Shown piece by piece: positions 36,883-48,600 of a DNA stretch of 64,000 nucleotides. A program made the translations under genes and the position numbers. The stretch is from contig CM043948.1 of the NCBI GenBank assembly GCA_014529385.2, positions 25,926,268 through 25,990,267 on the forward strand. Reading direction: 5' to 3'. Positions within the stretch are counted from its first letter, which is position 1. Each line of letters begins with the position of its first letter. The notes under the pieces are model-generated. The model was not told the origin of the DNA and did not search any database. It saw only the letters and a program-made list of their open reading frames with translations. The stretch comes from Adiantum capillus-veneris. Lineage: Eukaryota > Streptophyta > Polypodiopsida > Polypodiales > Pteridaceae.

Positions 36883-38452
36883 ATGGATGCTTCCACAGCC
36901 TCTGCATCTGCAGCCACATCCACCCCTTTGTCACGCTTCATCCTCTTCCTCGAGGACACCAAATACAAAGGGAAGTTGGACCTCCACACCTTTTTTACTC
37001 GTCTTCCTGACCTTGATTCCACAGTTGCCCTTCACATGGATGCATTTGCAGAGATTTTTGCGTTCATGGAGGAGCACATCATAAAATATTCTGTATCTAT
37101 CACCCCACATGTAGGGATCTCGGTGCCTTGCGATATTTTATGCTATATACACAAAGGTGATCGCCCATTCTCCAAGCGGTTGCAACGATTCCAAGAAATT
37201 GCAACCAATGCAGGCCATTACTTGGACGAGCAAGCCCCAGAGGTGTCAACGCTCAAGAAGCACAAGTTGGGAGTGGAGTACCTTTCTCGGATCGCAACAT
37301 TTATCTTCTTGGTGAGTGAGGAATCTGATTTGGAGGAGCTTCGCTTACCACACATTCAGGTTGGGTCCTTTATCAAGGACACCAAGGAGCAGAAGGTTAT
37401 CCCCATGAACCCTGCAGCGGAAGGAAAGGCATACCGGCTCGAGTACCCTAGGGGTCTTGAGGAATTGGTTGAGAAATCCATAGTTGCGGCTGGCCCTAGT
37501 GACACTCCAGTGCCACTACCACTGACGGATGTGGCTATCCCAGAGGTAGAAATCAGCCGCTTCTCCTCAGTGTTAGTGGATGGGGAGGAGTATGTGTTCC
37601 TGCATGATTTGGAGAAAGCATTTGGCATGTGCATGGATGAATGCTTGAGCGTGCTATGCAACAGCACCAAATGTCCCTTAGACAATACGCCAGATGCCCT
37701 AGAAAGCAATCTCTTGCCAGATGGGGACTCTGTTGCTAACACTATTGCAGTTGTATGTGCGGAGGTCCTCGCAGCAGAGCAGTTGCACATGGCTGATGAA
37801 GAATTCCAAGCCACGCAAGGCAAGGTTGAGGCTGCTAGGATGCCTATGCCATTATGCAACCTCCCATCTGATGATCCAAAGGTCGTATCTGTGGTGCATG
37901 GGAGCATTGACTTGGATGCAAAGGGCAACAGGGAGGAGGATGACAAGGAGTAGGAGGTAAACTGTATCCTAAATTTCATGTTACTATTTTATCCTTCATT
38001 GTCTTTTTTCTCAACCTTCATCGGTTTATGACAGGATGTCATGGAGGTTGATGATTTGCTGCAAGGACAGGTGGCAAGCGGACGGGCTTTGGACCTCAAG
38101 CTTCCCTTGCGCATTACCTAGGACAACTCCCCCCTGGCGATGTGGCCTTTATCCATAATGAATTTACTCCCCAAGCCCATTTTATGACTTGGTCATTAAA
38201 AGCTTTGAGCAAGTTTTTGTGTTTGAGCACCATTGCTCAAACTGCGCATCAAGTGTTCCCAGTGCGTAGATCCCTTGTATGCACAGCGTTTGTCACTGGC
38301 TTTCGTGGTAAAGTGCTTGCCTAGATAGGGATACATGCTTACATTGGCTCAATTGACCCAAAGGCCATAGCGCACTCCCTCTTGACTGGGGAGTTTCCTT
38401 ACGCGCAAAATAGGCGCCAAGAAATGGTCAAAAAAAGTATGAATTCCTCAGA
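36883..38452 (+). pseudogene. Gene B2 of the 9.4-kb element, unrecognised, two exons
   Basis: ATG 36883 (MDASTASASAATSTPLSRF) opens 357 codons to TAG 37951. One codon later is a good intron, gtaaac...atgacag (37957-38034). The downstream exon continues acidic sequence (EDVMEVDDLLQGQVASGRA), then needs a frame change to read GDVAFIHNEFTPQAHFMTW, VCTAFVTGFRGKVLA, a stop, and IGIHAYIGSIDPKAIAHSLL, ending near 38452. Mid-protein VLVDGEEYVFLHDLEKAFGM looks like a small folded domain. A Ser/Ala-rich start and an acidic C-terminus frame it. Function unknown. The C-terminal GFRGKVLA..I..DPKAI pattern weakly resembles GYTGGRVAYY..NPDEL in the exon at 63776. Confidence 0.45.
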
Positions 38453-38586
38453 TACATGATGTAAAATCACCGTTTTGGAAGTAATAAAAAATATTTGAAA
38501 TTTTCTCTCTATCTTGCAAATTCTTTTGAATGTGATTTGTCAATCTTGAAAATTGTTTCAATTGGTTATATGAAAATTGTTTTGAT

Positions 38587-39400
38587 AAGTGACTTTGTAA
38601 TTTCAAGTTCTGTATGTAGTTTCAGTCAATTTCAGTAAATTTAGGTATTTTATGCTCCCTAGGGGGTAGATAAGCCTACCAAGGGCCAAAAAAAGCCTGG
38701 CCACAAGGGCGCACAAAAGGCCCATCCATCAATTTTGGATGGGCCATTTGTGCGCCCTTGTGGCCAGGCTTTATTTTGCCCCTTTTAGGCTTATCTACCC
38801 CCTAGGATACTTACAAAGCACAAATTTATTGAAATGAATTGGTTTTGCATCATTAATTTAGATGCACCCTTTCTATGGCAATTCCAGCATATGTTCACAC
38901 TCAAGGACACTAGAAAAGGTGAAATCAATTATGAAATGAAGTTTCCAGCACACTATCACGTGCTTTAGCTCTACCTAGTACACCCCTGCACCAAAAAGAC
39001 CAATTACATTGGACATTTGAAAAATCCAAATTAATGTTGCATAGACACTTGGTTTCACAATATGTTTTTTTTTTGATATCCTATAGGGAATTCAAAGCTT
39101 GAAATGGCCAAAAAAGGGTGTCCACAAGGATCCATGTAAAATAATGTTGCAAAACCAATAGGTTTTAGTAAAGTTGTGCTTTTTAAGTACCCTTGGGGGT
39201 AGATAAGCCTACAAGGGGCAAAAAAAAGCCTAGCCACAAGGGCGCGCAAATGGCCCATCCAAAACTGATGGATGGGCCATTTGCGCGCCCTTGTGGCCAG
39301 GCTTTTTATTGCCCCTTATAGGCTTATCTATCCCCAAGGGTGCTTAAAAAGCACAAATTTACTGAAATTACATACAGAACTTGAAATTACAAAGTCATTT
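38587..39400. repeat. Large foldback with two nested hairpins
   Basis: The outer arms (38587-38650 and 39355-39400) are inverted copies of gtgactttgtaatttcaagt and continue through tctgtatgta. Inside are two long hairpins, 38657-38807 and 39176-39354. Each is a near-perfect palindrome built on gggggtagataagcct, gcctggccacaagggcgc and ggcccatcc with a loop of under 10 bp, and the two hairpins are also alike. No coding. A MITE or foldback element, or two insertions of one family. Confidence 0.85.
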
Positions 39401-39511
39401 CATTACAAAGATAGTAGACACAGTAGACACAACTGTTGATCATATTGTCATTGGAAAGTTCAATCATTACAAAGATAAGGGTGTGCAATACAAAAAGAGG
39501 GGTAACTTCGG

Positions 39512-40409
39512 CTAATGCTCGAAGTCTCGTCGCAGTCGACGTGCAAGCTGTATATCTTTTGGCTGTATTGTCACTCGCTTTGCATGTATGGCGCATAGGT
39601 TGGTATCTTCCAACACCGAAATGATGTGGGCCTCTGCAGCTTCTTGAATAGCCTCTAGCGCTATTGCTTGCATTCTATATTGATTTCCATGGCTTTGAAG
39701 CACCTCCTTCACAGTGCGAGCAAAGGGGGCGCGTCGAATCAAAAGCTCTGCCGTCTTCTGGTAGTGGCGGATTTCTGCAAATGCCCTTGCTATTTGTCGG
39801 CGCCGCTGCGGTTGTCTTGGGGGCATTTGCACATTTCCTGGCGGGTGGCGTTTAGGATTCTTGAAAAACTTAGACTTGCGCTTGTTTACATGCTTAGGGG
39901 CTGGTTCTGCAGCCTCTTTTGATTCTTCCTCTTCCCTTGGCTGTCGATCTTGTTGTGTGGGGAGAGCTCCCTAGCCTCCAGGCAATGTCTTCCCCCCAAC
40001 GGCCACCCGGTGTATGCGCGGTATTTTTTTCTCGCAGCCATGGTGGCTCACTCTCTGATTCAGTGTCTGTATGGACCACCCGAGTCCTGGATGGTCCTGC
40101 TTGTGATTGGTGGCGTGACGGATGCTCCCTATCGGACTCTGTTGTTTGCTGGCCCTCTTACTCTCTCCAGCGCTAGGCACGTTGCTTCATTCTCCTTCTA
40201 GGTGTTATATCTTGAGGAGGTGGAGATTCAACAGTCCTCGATGACTCTCGTGCCCTACCACCATGCCCACTACCAGATGAGTTCCTGGAACGGCCAGGCG
40301 TTCGTGGCCGTTTTCTTGTGCCTTTAAGCCATGACGGCTTCTCACATCCTTGGAGGGTGTTTTTGTTGGTAGGCGGATGCTCTTTCGCGGTTTGTTTGGT
40401 GTGCGCCAT
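39512..40409 (-). pseudogene. Divergent histone H3-like gene with a very long N-terminal tail
   Basis: The C-terminal part (39832-39512) is a whole H3 histone fold: [20 protein letters not shown] (alpha-N/alpha-1), an alpha-2 with [26 protein letters not shown], and [16 protein letters not shown] to a stop, matching canonical H3 in length with no extra loop-1 residue. About 580 bp upstream, ATG 40409 opens MAHTKQTAKEHPPTNKN, close to the canonical H3 start ARTKQTARKS. Between them lies a roughly 190-residue basic/Ser-rich tail (canonical tail about 40), with a TAG and a TAA near 40170 and a frame change near 39975; these could be lesions or a missed intron. Nucleosome packaging is the family role; activity here is doubtful. 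It sits downstream of gene A on the same strand. Confidence 0.75.
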
Positions 40410-40548
40410 TTCATTCGTAAGAGCTCACCTGTTCTTCAGAAATGAGTGGTTTATGAGAGCATGCAATATTTGTAAGGGCCCATTTAAAAAGGACCCTGTT
40501 CACACTAATTTTTTTAAAAAAATTATTATTTTTTAAATAAACATGTCG

Positions 40549-43484
40549 CTAAGAGTTGGACCCTGCATTCACGTTTAGTGACTCGCACAATATCCACTTT
40601 GATCCTTGTCGCACTCTGCATTGCCGCCATGCAGCATGCTTGGTGGGACCTTGCGACATTTGCCACTTGTTGCTATGCTCTTGACGACTCCATTTCTGCA
40701 CTTCAATAGCAATCTTGGATTGTCGCGCACGCTCCATTGTGAGCTTACGAGCAAATGTTGTGCAAAAAAACCAATTGAACATCTCCTCCAAATAATTGGA
40801 TTGCACCATTCCACCACCATGTCGAGTATTTTTGAAGTACACTCCCCTTGCTCGATAATGGGACTTCTTCATGCCTTGAGTGCTAAAAATTTCAAGCGAT
40901 CCATACTTGTGCATAAAAAATGCACCATGCGCAAACAAGATATGTTGTTCACATGAGTAAATGATCCACATTATTAAATAAAAACAATCCCTTGTAATGA
41001 ATACACCATGTAAAATGACTTACCATGTAATGTGTGATGTTATTTTCACCCCAAGAAAGGGTGAAGACCTTGGTAAAATCCGCCAAGGCTTCTTGAAATG
41101 ATTGGCGTTGTTCTTCTGTTGTGCTATTGGCCCATAAGCTTGACCATTTTATCAAAATGTGCCCAAACTTGCTTGCGCTTGTTTGCAAGCTCGCCATTTG
41201 AATCATTGTCGGTAGTAGCTTTGCATAACTCCTTCCAAAGATCCCAAAGGTTACCTGCCTACTGGTTGGATCTGTTTTGAGCATCATATCGACTTGGCTT
41301 TCCTTGGAAAACTTTCTTCAAAAAGTGTCTAGCTTTTTGTCCACTCATTGACACTTGTTGAGCAATTTCATGGGCCTCCCCAGTGTTCTTTGCAGCAACG
41401 ATAGACACATTTCCACTGTGACAGTCAATGGAATTCAAGAGTACCTCCACTCTTTTGACCGCTTCCTGGGACTTTTCCAACGGTTTCATCGTGAAAGCAT
41501 AGTCAATGTGGAGTTCAATAGCCTATCAAAAATGCGCATGAATGCGTGTAATGTACAAAAATGTACATTTGATAGAGGAAATCAAAAGATTGGATTCCAA
41601 GCGTGGTCCTTTTGATCACGGTCTGGGGCATTGAGCATGGGACATCTCAGAATAGACGCTTCCCATTCTCTACCTTCATCTCCGACATCACGACAATCTA
41701 ACCCTTGTTCTCCATGAGGCTTGCCATGGAAGCATGGATCCGGCCTTTGCAGTGCTCTTATGTGATTTTTTTCCATTAGGTTTGTACCCTCGAGTGCAAA
41801 ATGGACAAGGCATGAGAGAAGAAGCCCCTTGTTTGCAGCCAAGCAAACACTTTATGGTCTTCAAATCCCCACCTAAGTGCCACTCCACATCATAACTACC
41901 AAAACCCTCAATCTCCAACTTCTGACCTGCAATTTGGGAGTGTATTACTTCTGTGATCCATGGAGTTCTCTCAAAAATCCATGAAAGTACTCCATTGGTC
42001 TCCTTGGGTAGCTCAATAGCACCCAACCACCAAATGTCTATCTCTGATGGGTGGGAGATGGCTCGATTGAATCCCTTCGCTTGATTTGCAGAAGGGCCTC
42101 GTTCATTAGAGTGACACTTAGCCTCTCTAACCTTCGGCCTTTCACTATTTGACACTCATCGAGTTTCAGCACAAAAGAGACTTTTGTGCCAAGCACTACA
42201 AAATAAATAGTGCTAAGACCTTAAACTTCAGAGTCTATGATAAGAATAATACCAAAGAAAAAAGTAAAGTGTGTCACCTTCTTTAGGTAACTCGTAAAAT
42301 CTAAGCATGGATTCTTGAAGCCTTCTAAGATCCACAAAAATATTGTTCCACATTGTGTAAGGAAAGCCCTTCTCTAAAGGTCTTATGGATTGTTTCTTAC
42401 CTTTTCCCCTTGTCTTTGTTGCGCACGAAGCATAAAGGGAAGTTGGCATTGTGTCCTCAATGTGTAGGTATGTCCCAATGCGGGAGAACGCATCTTTGTT
42501 TGTGGCCTTGTTTGCGAGCTTGACCTTGTGAGGAACGGGAAATAGATTTTCCACAATGCCATGTTCTTTGAGGGCATCCTTTAGGAGTTGGAAAATAACC
42601 TGATATGCTTTGGTGCTGATTCCAGCCTCATCACAATCTTGTTGAACGTCATCATCACTAACCACATTTCTTAATTTACGCATAAGGTCCTTGGTGACTG
42701 CATCCTTAATGTGCTTACCTCCAGGTGATTGTAAGATAGAAATCACGTCCTGGGTATTGAGACAACTAGTGAGAAGGTTGACTCGATCATCTTGGCTTGT
42801 TCCATCGCATGCCTCCTAGATGAAGTTTCTAGCAACAAATAAACATAAATGTTAGAAAATAGTGTGAAGTAAGAATACATCATGCAAGTAAAGACCAAAT
42901 CACCTTGTGGCTGTAACTCGTCGCTTGCGTGCTCCTCCCGAATGTGCAAGAGTTTCAATGGATGAATACGTGCGTTTGCGTTCCCTTGCACCAAGGGGTG
43001 TTTCTTTCAAGTATGTGATGGTGTTGGTAAGATTCTGGATGTGGGACTCCTTTTCTTGCATTTGTTGTTCAAGAGTTTTAACTACCCTCTCTGAAGAGGC
43101 AACACTCTCTTGTAATGCCGTCGTCTTGAAGTGAAGAGCTTGACATTCGTGCATCCACATATGCAAAGAATCACCTGCACCCATATACAACCGCTTGCAA
43201 TAGCCTAACAAACCTGCTTCTCCCCTCCCAAGAAATTGAAGAAATGTGGAAAGGCTATTAAACGGTGGATGAAAGCGGCTTATAGGATCGTAAGGGTACA
43301 AATTGCCATCCACCCAAATGTCAACATTGGTCTCACAAGTGGTACAACGTTCCTGTGATGACCTTTGATCACCTTCACTAGTGGTCTTCGGTGCAAATGT
43401 TGTGGGTAAGCGAATATGTATGCTTTTGGTGTGCGGAGTACGTGGTGGTGGAAGAAAACCATTTGTGATGTCTGTGAGCACCAT
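40549..43484 (-). pseudogene. Gene A, copy 1: unclassified transposon-like protein with introns
   Basis: Read on the minus strand. Exon 1 (43484-42904) has VDIWVDGNLYPYDP, LLGYCKRLY, a coiled-coil-like stretch (ERVVKTLEQQMQEKESHIQ) and a basic end (GGARKRRVTATR). Intron 1, 42903-42829, is phase 2. Exon 2 (42828-42278) includes TMWNNIFVDLRRLQESMLRF. Intron 2 is 42277-42196. Exon 3 carries FVLKLDECQIVK, IDIWWLGAIELP, WHLGGDLKTIKCLLGC and PCPFC, then NVHFCTLHAFMR, HSGNVSI and FSTQGMKKSHYRARGVYF, ending at 40549. A stop sits at the start of exon 2 and frameshifts fall near 42080, 41750 and 41140, so it is decayed. Copy 2 is at 52232-63700. I recall GGDxKF..C..C and LHxxxR patterns in invertebrate predicted proteins; family name unknown. 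Confidence 0.7.
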
Positions 43485-44039
43485 GGAAGCTATTGCATGA
43501 GGAAGAAAATGATGAAAAGATAGAGGGGGAAGGGTAGAGAGGTTGAGGAAGATGGGAGGAGAGAAGGAGGGAGGTGGGGGAGGGAGAGATTGGGGAGGAG
43601 GAGGAAGGTAGGGACAGGGAGGGAGAGGAGAGGGAGAGAGAGAGAGAGAGAGGAGGGAGGAGGGAGGAGGAGGAGAGAACGAAATGTTTATTACTTTTTG
43701 GGGGAAAAGAGTTTTGAAAAAATGGACTTTCTAAGCTTGTGGGTTAAAAAATGGGTCAAAAAATGATTTTTGGATATGTATATATGTTGGGAGGGAGTTT
43801 TAAGTTAGAAACAAGTAAAAATGAATTTTTTTAAAAAAAGTCAAATTTTGTCTCTTTGTGACCCACGTTTTTGCTGATGTGGACACACCCCTATGCTTCC
43901 TTCACTTTAAAAAAAACTAGAGAGAGAAAGTTACCCTTTAGGTCCACATCCTACATTTGTCTAAAAAAAAGGCTAGAAAAGCATACTCAAAACTACCTTC
44001 TTCAATGCCCTTGCCCCCTAAACCCCACACAACATTAGC
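43485..44039. other. Right subterminal non-coding region of the 9.4-kb element
   Basis: Upstream region of gene A: a purine-rich GGA/GA tract (43500-43680) and AT-rich sequence with oligo-A/T. No ORF. Confidence 0.5.
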
Positions 44040-44105
44040 CTTAATCCCTAAAAATTAGGATTCCTTACAAGGCCCATGCAAGGTTCATATTTCTCCTAAT
44101 GTGTA

Positions 44106-44330
44106 ACTAGCATACCAGGTATGTTAATTACCATACATATTATGTTAACCAACTAGATCTGTATGCTATTTAGAACCCAAGGCCCGCTTACTAGCATACT
44201 CCATATGCTAACTAGCACAGTCAATATGCTAACTAGCACAGTCCATATGCTAACTAGAAAAAGTCTACACATCAGTATTCTATTGATCAGCATATACAAG
44301 CTAGTATGCACTAGAGATGCAATGCATAAA
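44106..44330. repeat. Array of GCTAACTAGCATA palindromes (array 2, right part)
   Basis: Same repeat type as 34090-34664, including 'ccaactagatctgtatgctatttagaacccaaggcccgc'. The array appears interrupted by the 9.4-kb element. Confidence 0.8.
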
Positions 44331-44383
44331 ATGCAAAAGTTATGGTACAAGTATTTGATTGATCACCTAAGGCTCGTCTAGGA

Positions 44384-45419
44384 GGTGCACAGAGTGTTCT
44401 ATGTACCTTTTCCTCCCCATCCTCTTTTGACAAACATCCTTCTTGTTCGGTGAAACGGGAGTCTCCACTTTCAAAAATGTGTAGACCAATTCCTTAACTT
44501 CATCTATGATAGGGCTATGACGGTGTTGCTTGTGACATGCAACCAATGAAAACAATCGACTATCAACATGAGGCTTTGCCTGTCGTGATCTTGCTTTGTG
44601 CAAGGTGCGACGATTGACATTTAGCACCCTGGAAATTTTTGAAGTAGGCATGTTCTCCTTTGAATTCAACATCATCTGGAATGTTGCATTCTTCAAAATA
44701 ACTCCTCATTGTTTGGAACCTGCCTGCTTGATGGTAGACTGTGTGCTACGGACATTGGAGACAATTGCGGTCTGTACAGCAGCCTCCTCCTCGAAAAAAC
44801 TCATCATGGATTTTCGGAACATGCGGATGTTGAGCAACAAGATTCTAGATTTCCCACTTTGCTTCTGTACTAAAACCTTTAGTACTACTCTTGAAAGCTC
44901 TCACAATCTCGAAGGAGATTTTCTTTTTCTCCTCATCGTTGAGGGCATGATGTTGCCACTCAAATTTCATTTGTTTCTTCTCCCGTTGTTCCCTCTTTCT
45001 TACTCTCTCATATTCCCTGATTACAAAAAGAGCTAGATCTTGGGAGTTGTAATTCATTGTCTGTAGTGGCTCTCTTCTGCTTTTTCATGAGAACTATAGA
45101 CATGCATAATATGTTACTTAAAATGACTTAAATGTATAGCTTTCAACACTTGATGCTGTAATACACACATACTATGAACAATGCCCTCACAAAACTATAG
45201 GTGTGACCAACAAAACCAATGAATCCATTTGGAGTGGGTGGGCTACACATAAGATTTTCTTACCATCACATTACAGTACGGCTCCATTTCTAACATTGGA
45301 GCTAGTGGCAAAAAATGTTGGCCGCTGGTTCCCCATTTTTGTAGGTCTGTGTCGAAATGAGAGAAAGAGCTTATCTTTGACAACTCATCTCTGAGGCACG
45401 ATGCCCGGTGCAAGGAACG

Positions 45420-45496
<77 letters not shown>

Positions 45497-45542
45497 GAGA
45501 GACTACCCATGTCATCTTCAGTATAACAAAAAATAGAAGCAC
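44384..45542 (-). pseudogene. DDE-transposase-like gene, N-terminal exons with helix-turn-helix
   Basis: Minus strand. A first block (about 45400-45257) ends ...EPYCNVM at a donor-like gtaagaaa. The second (45057-44845) starts MNYNSQDLALFVIREYERVR and is very charged. After a frame change and a stop, reading continues MMSFFEEEAAVQTAIVSNV, then KNATFQMMLN, a helix-turn-helix-like TSKISRVLNVNRRTLHKARS, and IIDEVKELVYTFLKVETPVS followed by PNKKDVCQKRMG, ending LLDEP at TAGgtgatc (44384). The family (from memory) continues from SPNKKDV..HLL into ..LKP.. and CCCKYHV, which is what lies at 33983 downward. The two parts are therefore taken as one gene with a roughly 10.4-kb gap holding array 2 and the 9.4-kb element. 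Exact frame across the junction is not preserved. Confidence 0.55.
45421..45494. repeat. (GA)n microsatellite
   Basis: A GA tract of about 74 bp. It lies in the upstream part of the transposase-like gene and creates polyserine/leucine ORFs on the minus strand. Confidence 0.97.
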
Positions 45543-45689
45543 ATGAGGAGGGAAAATAAATTTTTATGGAATATTTGAAATTCAAAGGACTTGCCCATCC
45601 GTTTTCTGTACATGCTAACAAGCACAAGTAAGTGCCACTATGTGGGACAAAATATTCAGTGACACGTTAGCATGCTTCTACCAGCATCC
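45543..45689. other. MITE relic at the truncated end of element E
   Basis: tgctaacaagcac (45613) and gacacgttagcatgcttctac (45661-45681) recall the MITE ends. Element E sequence starts directly after, at gcatccatctagc (about 45685). Confidence 0.4.
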
Positions 45690-48600
45690 ATCTAGCATCT
45701 TCACAAGGATAACTTTTGAACTTAATAAGATACCTTCAAATAATCTTACCATGTTGTAGTACCTTGTCTTCATTCCGAAGATTAGCTTGGGGTTGTAGGA
45801 CCTCTTCTTGGTCTTTAACTTTGAGAGGGTCTTCAGTAATTGGTTCACTTGGTGGATCTCCTTTGTAGGGCTTTAGTAGGCTCACGTGAAAAGCATTGTG
45901 TATGAGCCAATGGTTGGGCAACTTGAGTTGGTAAGCCATCTCATTGATAGGTTTCAAGATTTGGAAGGGACCATAGTATCTTTTTTCTAGCTTAGCATAA
46001 TACTTTTGATGGCCCGTAGGATTTTTTCTTGTTGCTTTTGCCTTAATCGAGCCTTAGGAAACTTAAGTAAGATCCAATCATTTTCTTTGAACGTTAAGGC
46101 CCTTTTGTGCTTGTCGCACCATCAGCTTTTTGCCTTTGTTGAGAGATGGATACAGCCTCCTTAATCTTTTGAAAAGATTCTTGTAGGTCGCTCTTATACT
46201 CATCAGCAATGAATATCTTCCCATGTACTTTGAGTAGCAAGGGACTTTTAGGTCTTCCCTCAATGATCTCAAAAGGTGCTTTGCCCGTAGAAGTATGTAC
46301 AATATTATTGTAGGCATACTCTACAAGAGGTGAGTACTTTTCCCATTGTGAGCATTGATCTACTTTTGTAATGTAAGTCTTGAGTAAATCGAATATCGTA
46401 AGATTGGCCATCTCACTTTGGCCATCTGTTTGTGGGTGATAGGCCGAAGAGAAATTCAATCTTGTTCCTAAATTTTCAAAGAGACCTTTCCAGAAGTTAC
46501 TGGTCATTCTAGGATCTCTATCTTTGACACGATGGATGTTAGTAATCCATGGTGTTTGAAAATCTGAGATATGAAGAGAGTTGCTATTTGGTGTGCATTA
46601 GTAGTCTTTTTGACAGGAATAAAGTGTGTTTGTTTGCTAAACATGTCGACTATTATCCATATTCCCATATTCCCATGGATAGAATTGGGTAATCCAAAGA
46701 TGAAATCCATGAATATACTCTCCCATGGTGAATTTGGGATAGGAAAAGGCTGGAGTAATCCAGGTTGCCTCCCTCTATCATACTAAATATTTTGGCATAC
46801 TAAAAATTTTGAAACATACTCTTGTATGTCCACTTTCATGGTAGGCCAATAAAAATACGTTTCTACTCCTCACAGAGTAGGTTGAATGCCTCTATGCCTC
46901 GCATAGGGAGGAGCATGGGATTCATACATAACTTTCTCACGAAGGGAATGGGTAACACATAGCCTATTACCGTGGAGAAGATAACCATCCTGCAAGGTGA
47001 ATGGTTCCTCTTTCTTCCCGAAAGCAAGGGCTAACATTATGTCTCTAAAGTCAGGGTCAATAGCATACTCGTCTATCATAGAAGATAGATCATTGTGAGT
47101 AGCTATAGAGACCGCATTAACTTTTGGTCGTTGTGAAAGTGCATTGGGAACTTGATTATGCTTACTAACAATGTGAGCAATATGGAAATTAAATTGCAAA
47201 AGAAACTTTTCCCACCTTATTTGTTTGTCGGAAAGCTTGGTTTGTATCATGAAATACTTGAGACTTTGGTGGTCGGTTTGTAGAATAAATGGAGTCCCCA
47301 ATAAGTAGTGCTTCCATGTGTCTAGGAAACATAGAACAACTAAAATCTCTTTCTCATAAATGCCCAAGACTCATTCATCAGTGTTGAGCCTACGGCTCTC
47401 ATATGCTATGGCATGCCCTTCTTGAAGCAAAACTTCTCCAAGGCAATCACCACAAGCATCACATTACCTCAAATGGCTTTGAGAGATTCGGAAGCATACG
47501 GACTAGTTGGGAGGTAAGCTTTTCTTTGAGCTTATCAAAAGAATTTTTCTCCTTAGCAGTCCATACATACTTAACGTTATTCTTAGTCAAGTCATGTAGT
47601 AGTTGTGCTATTTGAGAGAAGTTCGCTATGAAACGTCTATAGTATGCACACATACCAATAAAGTTTCTTAGCTCATGTAGATTCCTTGGACTACTAGCCA
47701 TGGTTTTTTCATCTCTAACTTTGATGGATCCATAAGGATACCATCTTGAGAGATAATATGACCTAGGTATTGAATCTCTTGAAGGAAGAATCTCTTAAAG
47801 GAAGAATTCACTTTTCTTTTGGTTGAGAAAAAACTTGTTCTCCCTCAATACTTGAAAAATCACTTGGAGATGTTGTTTATGTTCCCCCAAAGACTTGGAG
47901 TAGATGATGATATCATCAAAGAACACTCCAATGAATTTTTGATAGGGTCTAAAACTTTTCTCCATTAGACGATTAAATGTGGCTGGTGCATTAGTCAAGC
48001 CAAAAGGCATGACTAGATATTCATAAAGATCAAACATTGTGCAAAACACGGTATTTAGGATATCTTCATCCACTATCCTTATTTGATCATAGCCACTTTT
48101 AAGGTTCATCCTAATAAAGTAGGTAGATTCTTGTAGCTCGTCGAACAGATCTTCTACCCGAGGCACAGGAAATCTGTTTTTCATAGTGATATGGTTTAGT
48201 GCTTGATAGTCCACACACATACCGTATGCACCATCTTTCTTTTGCACTAAAAGGACTAGAGAACAAAAGGGAGAGGAGCTACGCTTCACCATCGTTTTGT
48301 CTACCAATTCATGTACTTACCTCATGATCTCCTCTTGTTGAGCTTGAGAAACTCGATAAGGAGGCTTGTTAGGTGTTGAGCTTCCTGGAAGGAGCTCGAT
48401 GCGATGGTCATCATCCCCTCGTTTTGGAGGTAAGTCCATATGGATATCTTCGATGAACACATCTTGGAATACTTTTAGAAAATTAGACAAGTCTAACTCT
48501 TCTTGATTCCTACCATTTACATTTGATGAAACATTAGGATCTTTTAGAGACTCTTTGACAAAAATCATGTACGCAGAAACTAAGCTCTTCATCAATTTAT

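Larger units (their letters stand above)
34665..44102. mobile_element. 9.4-kb element with terminal inverted repeats and several genes
   Basis: The left end reads cattaggaaaaatatgaacc (34666) and the right end is its complement with one mismatch in 17 (44085-44101). Further in, GGGCC and GGGATTAAGG(C/T)TAAT recur in both arms, so the inverted repeats extend about 50-65 bp with an 18-bp indel. GTA directly abuts both sides (34662-34664, 44103-44105), a possible 3-bp target duplication. Both flanks are the same palindromic repeat array, which supports a clean insertion. Inside, plus-strand genes B1 and B2 face minus-strand gene A and a histone H3-like gene, with a foldback between them. I see no known transposase motif except the unclassified gene A. 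That all parts moved together is inference. Confidence 0.6.

Noticed and set aside
39512-40409. Assignment of the H3-like gene as CENH3
   Set aside because: Loop 1 is the same length as in canonical H3 and the start resembles ARTKQTA; centromeric H3 normally has a longer loop 1. The long tail alone is not enough.
42907-43134. Plus-strand ORF over gene A exon 1
   Set aside because: Antisense shadow; the minus-strand frame has the motifs shared with copy 2.
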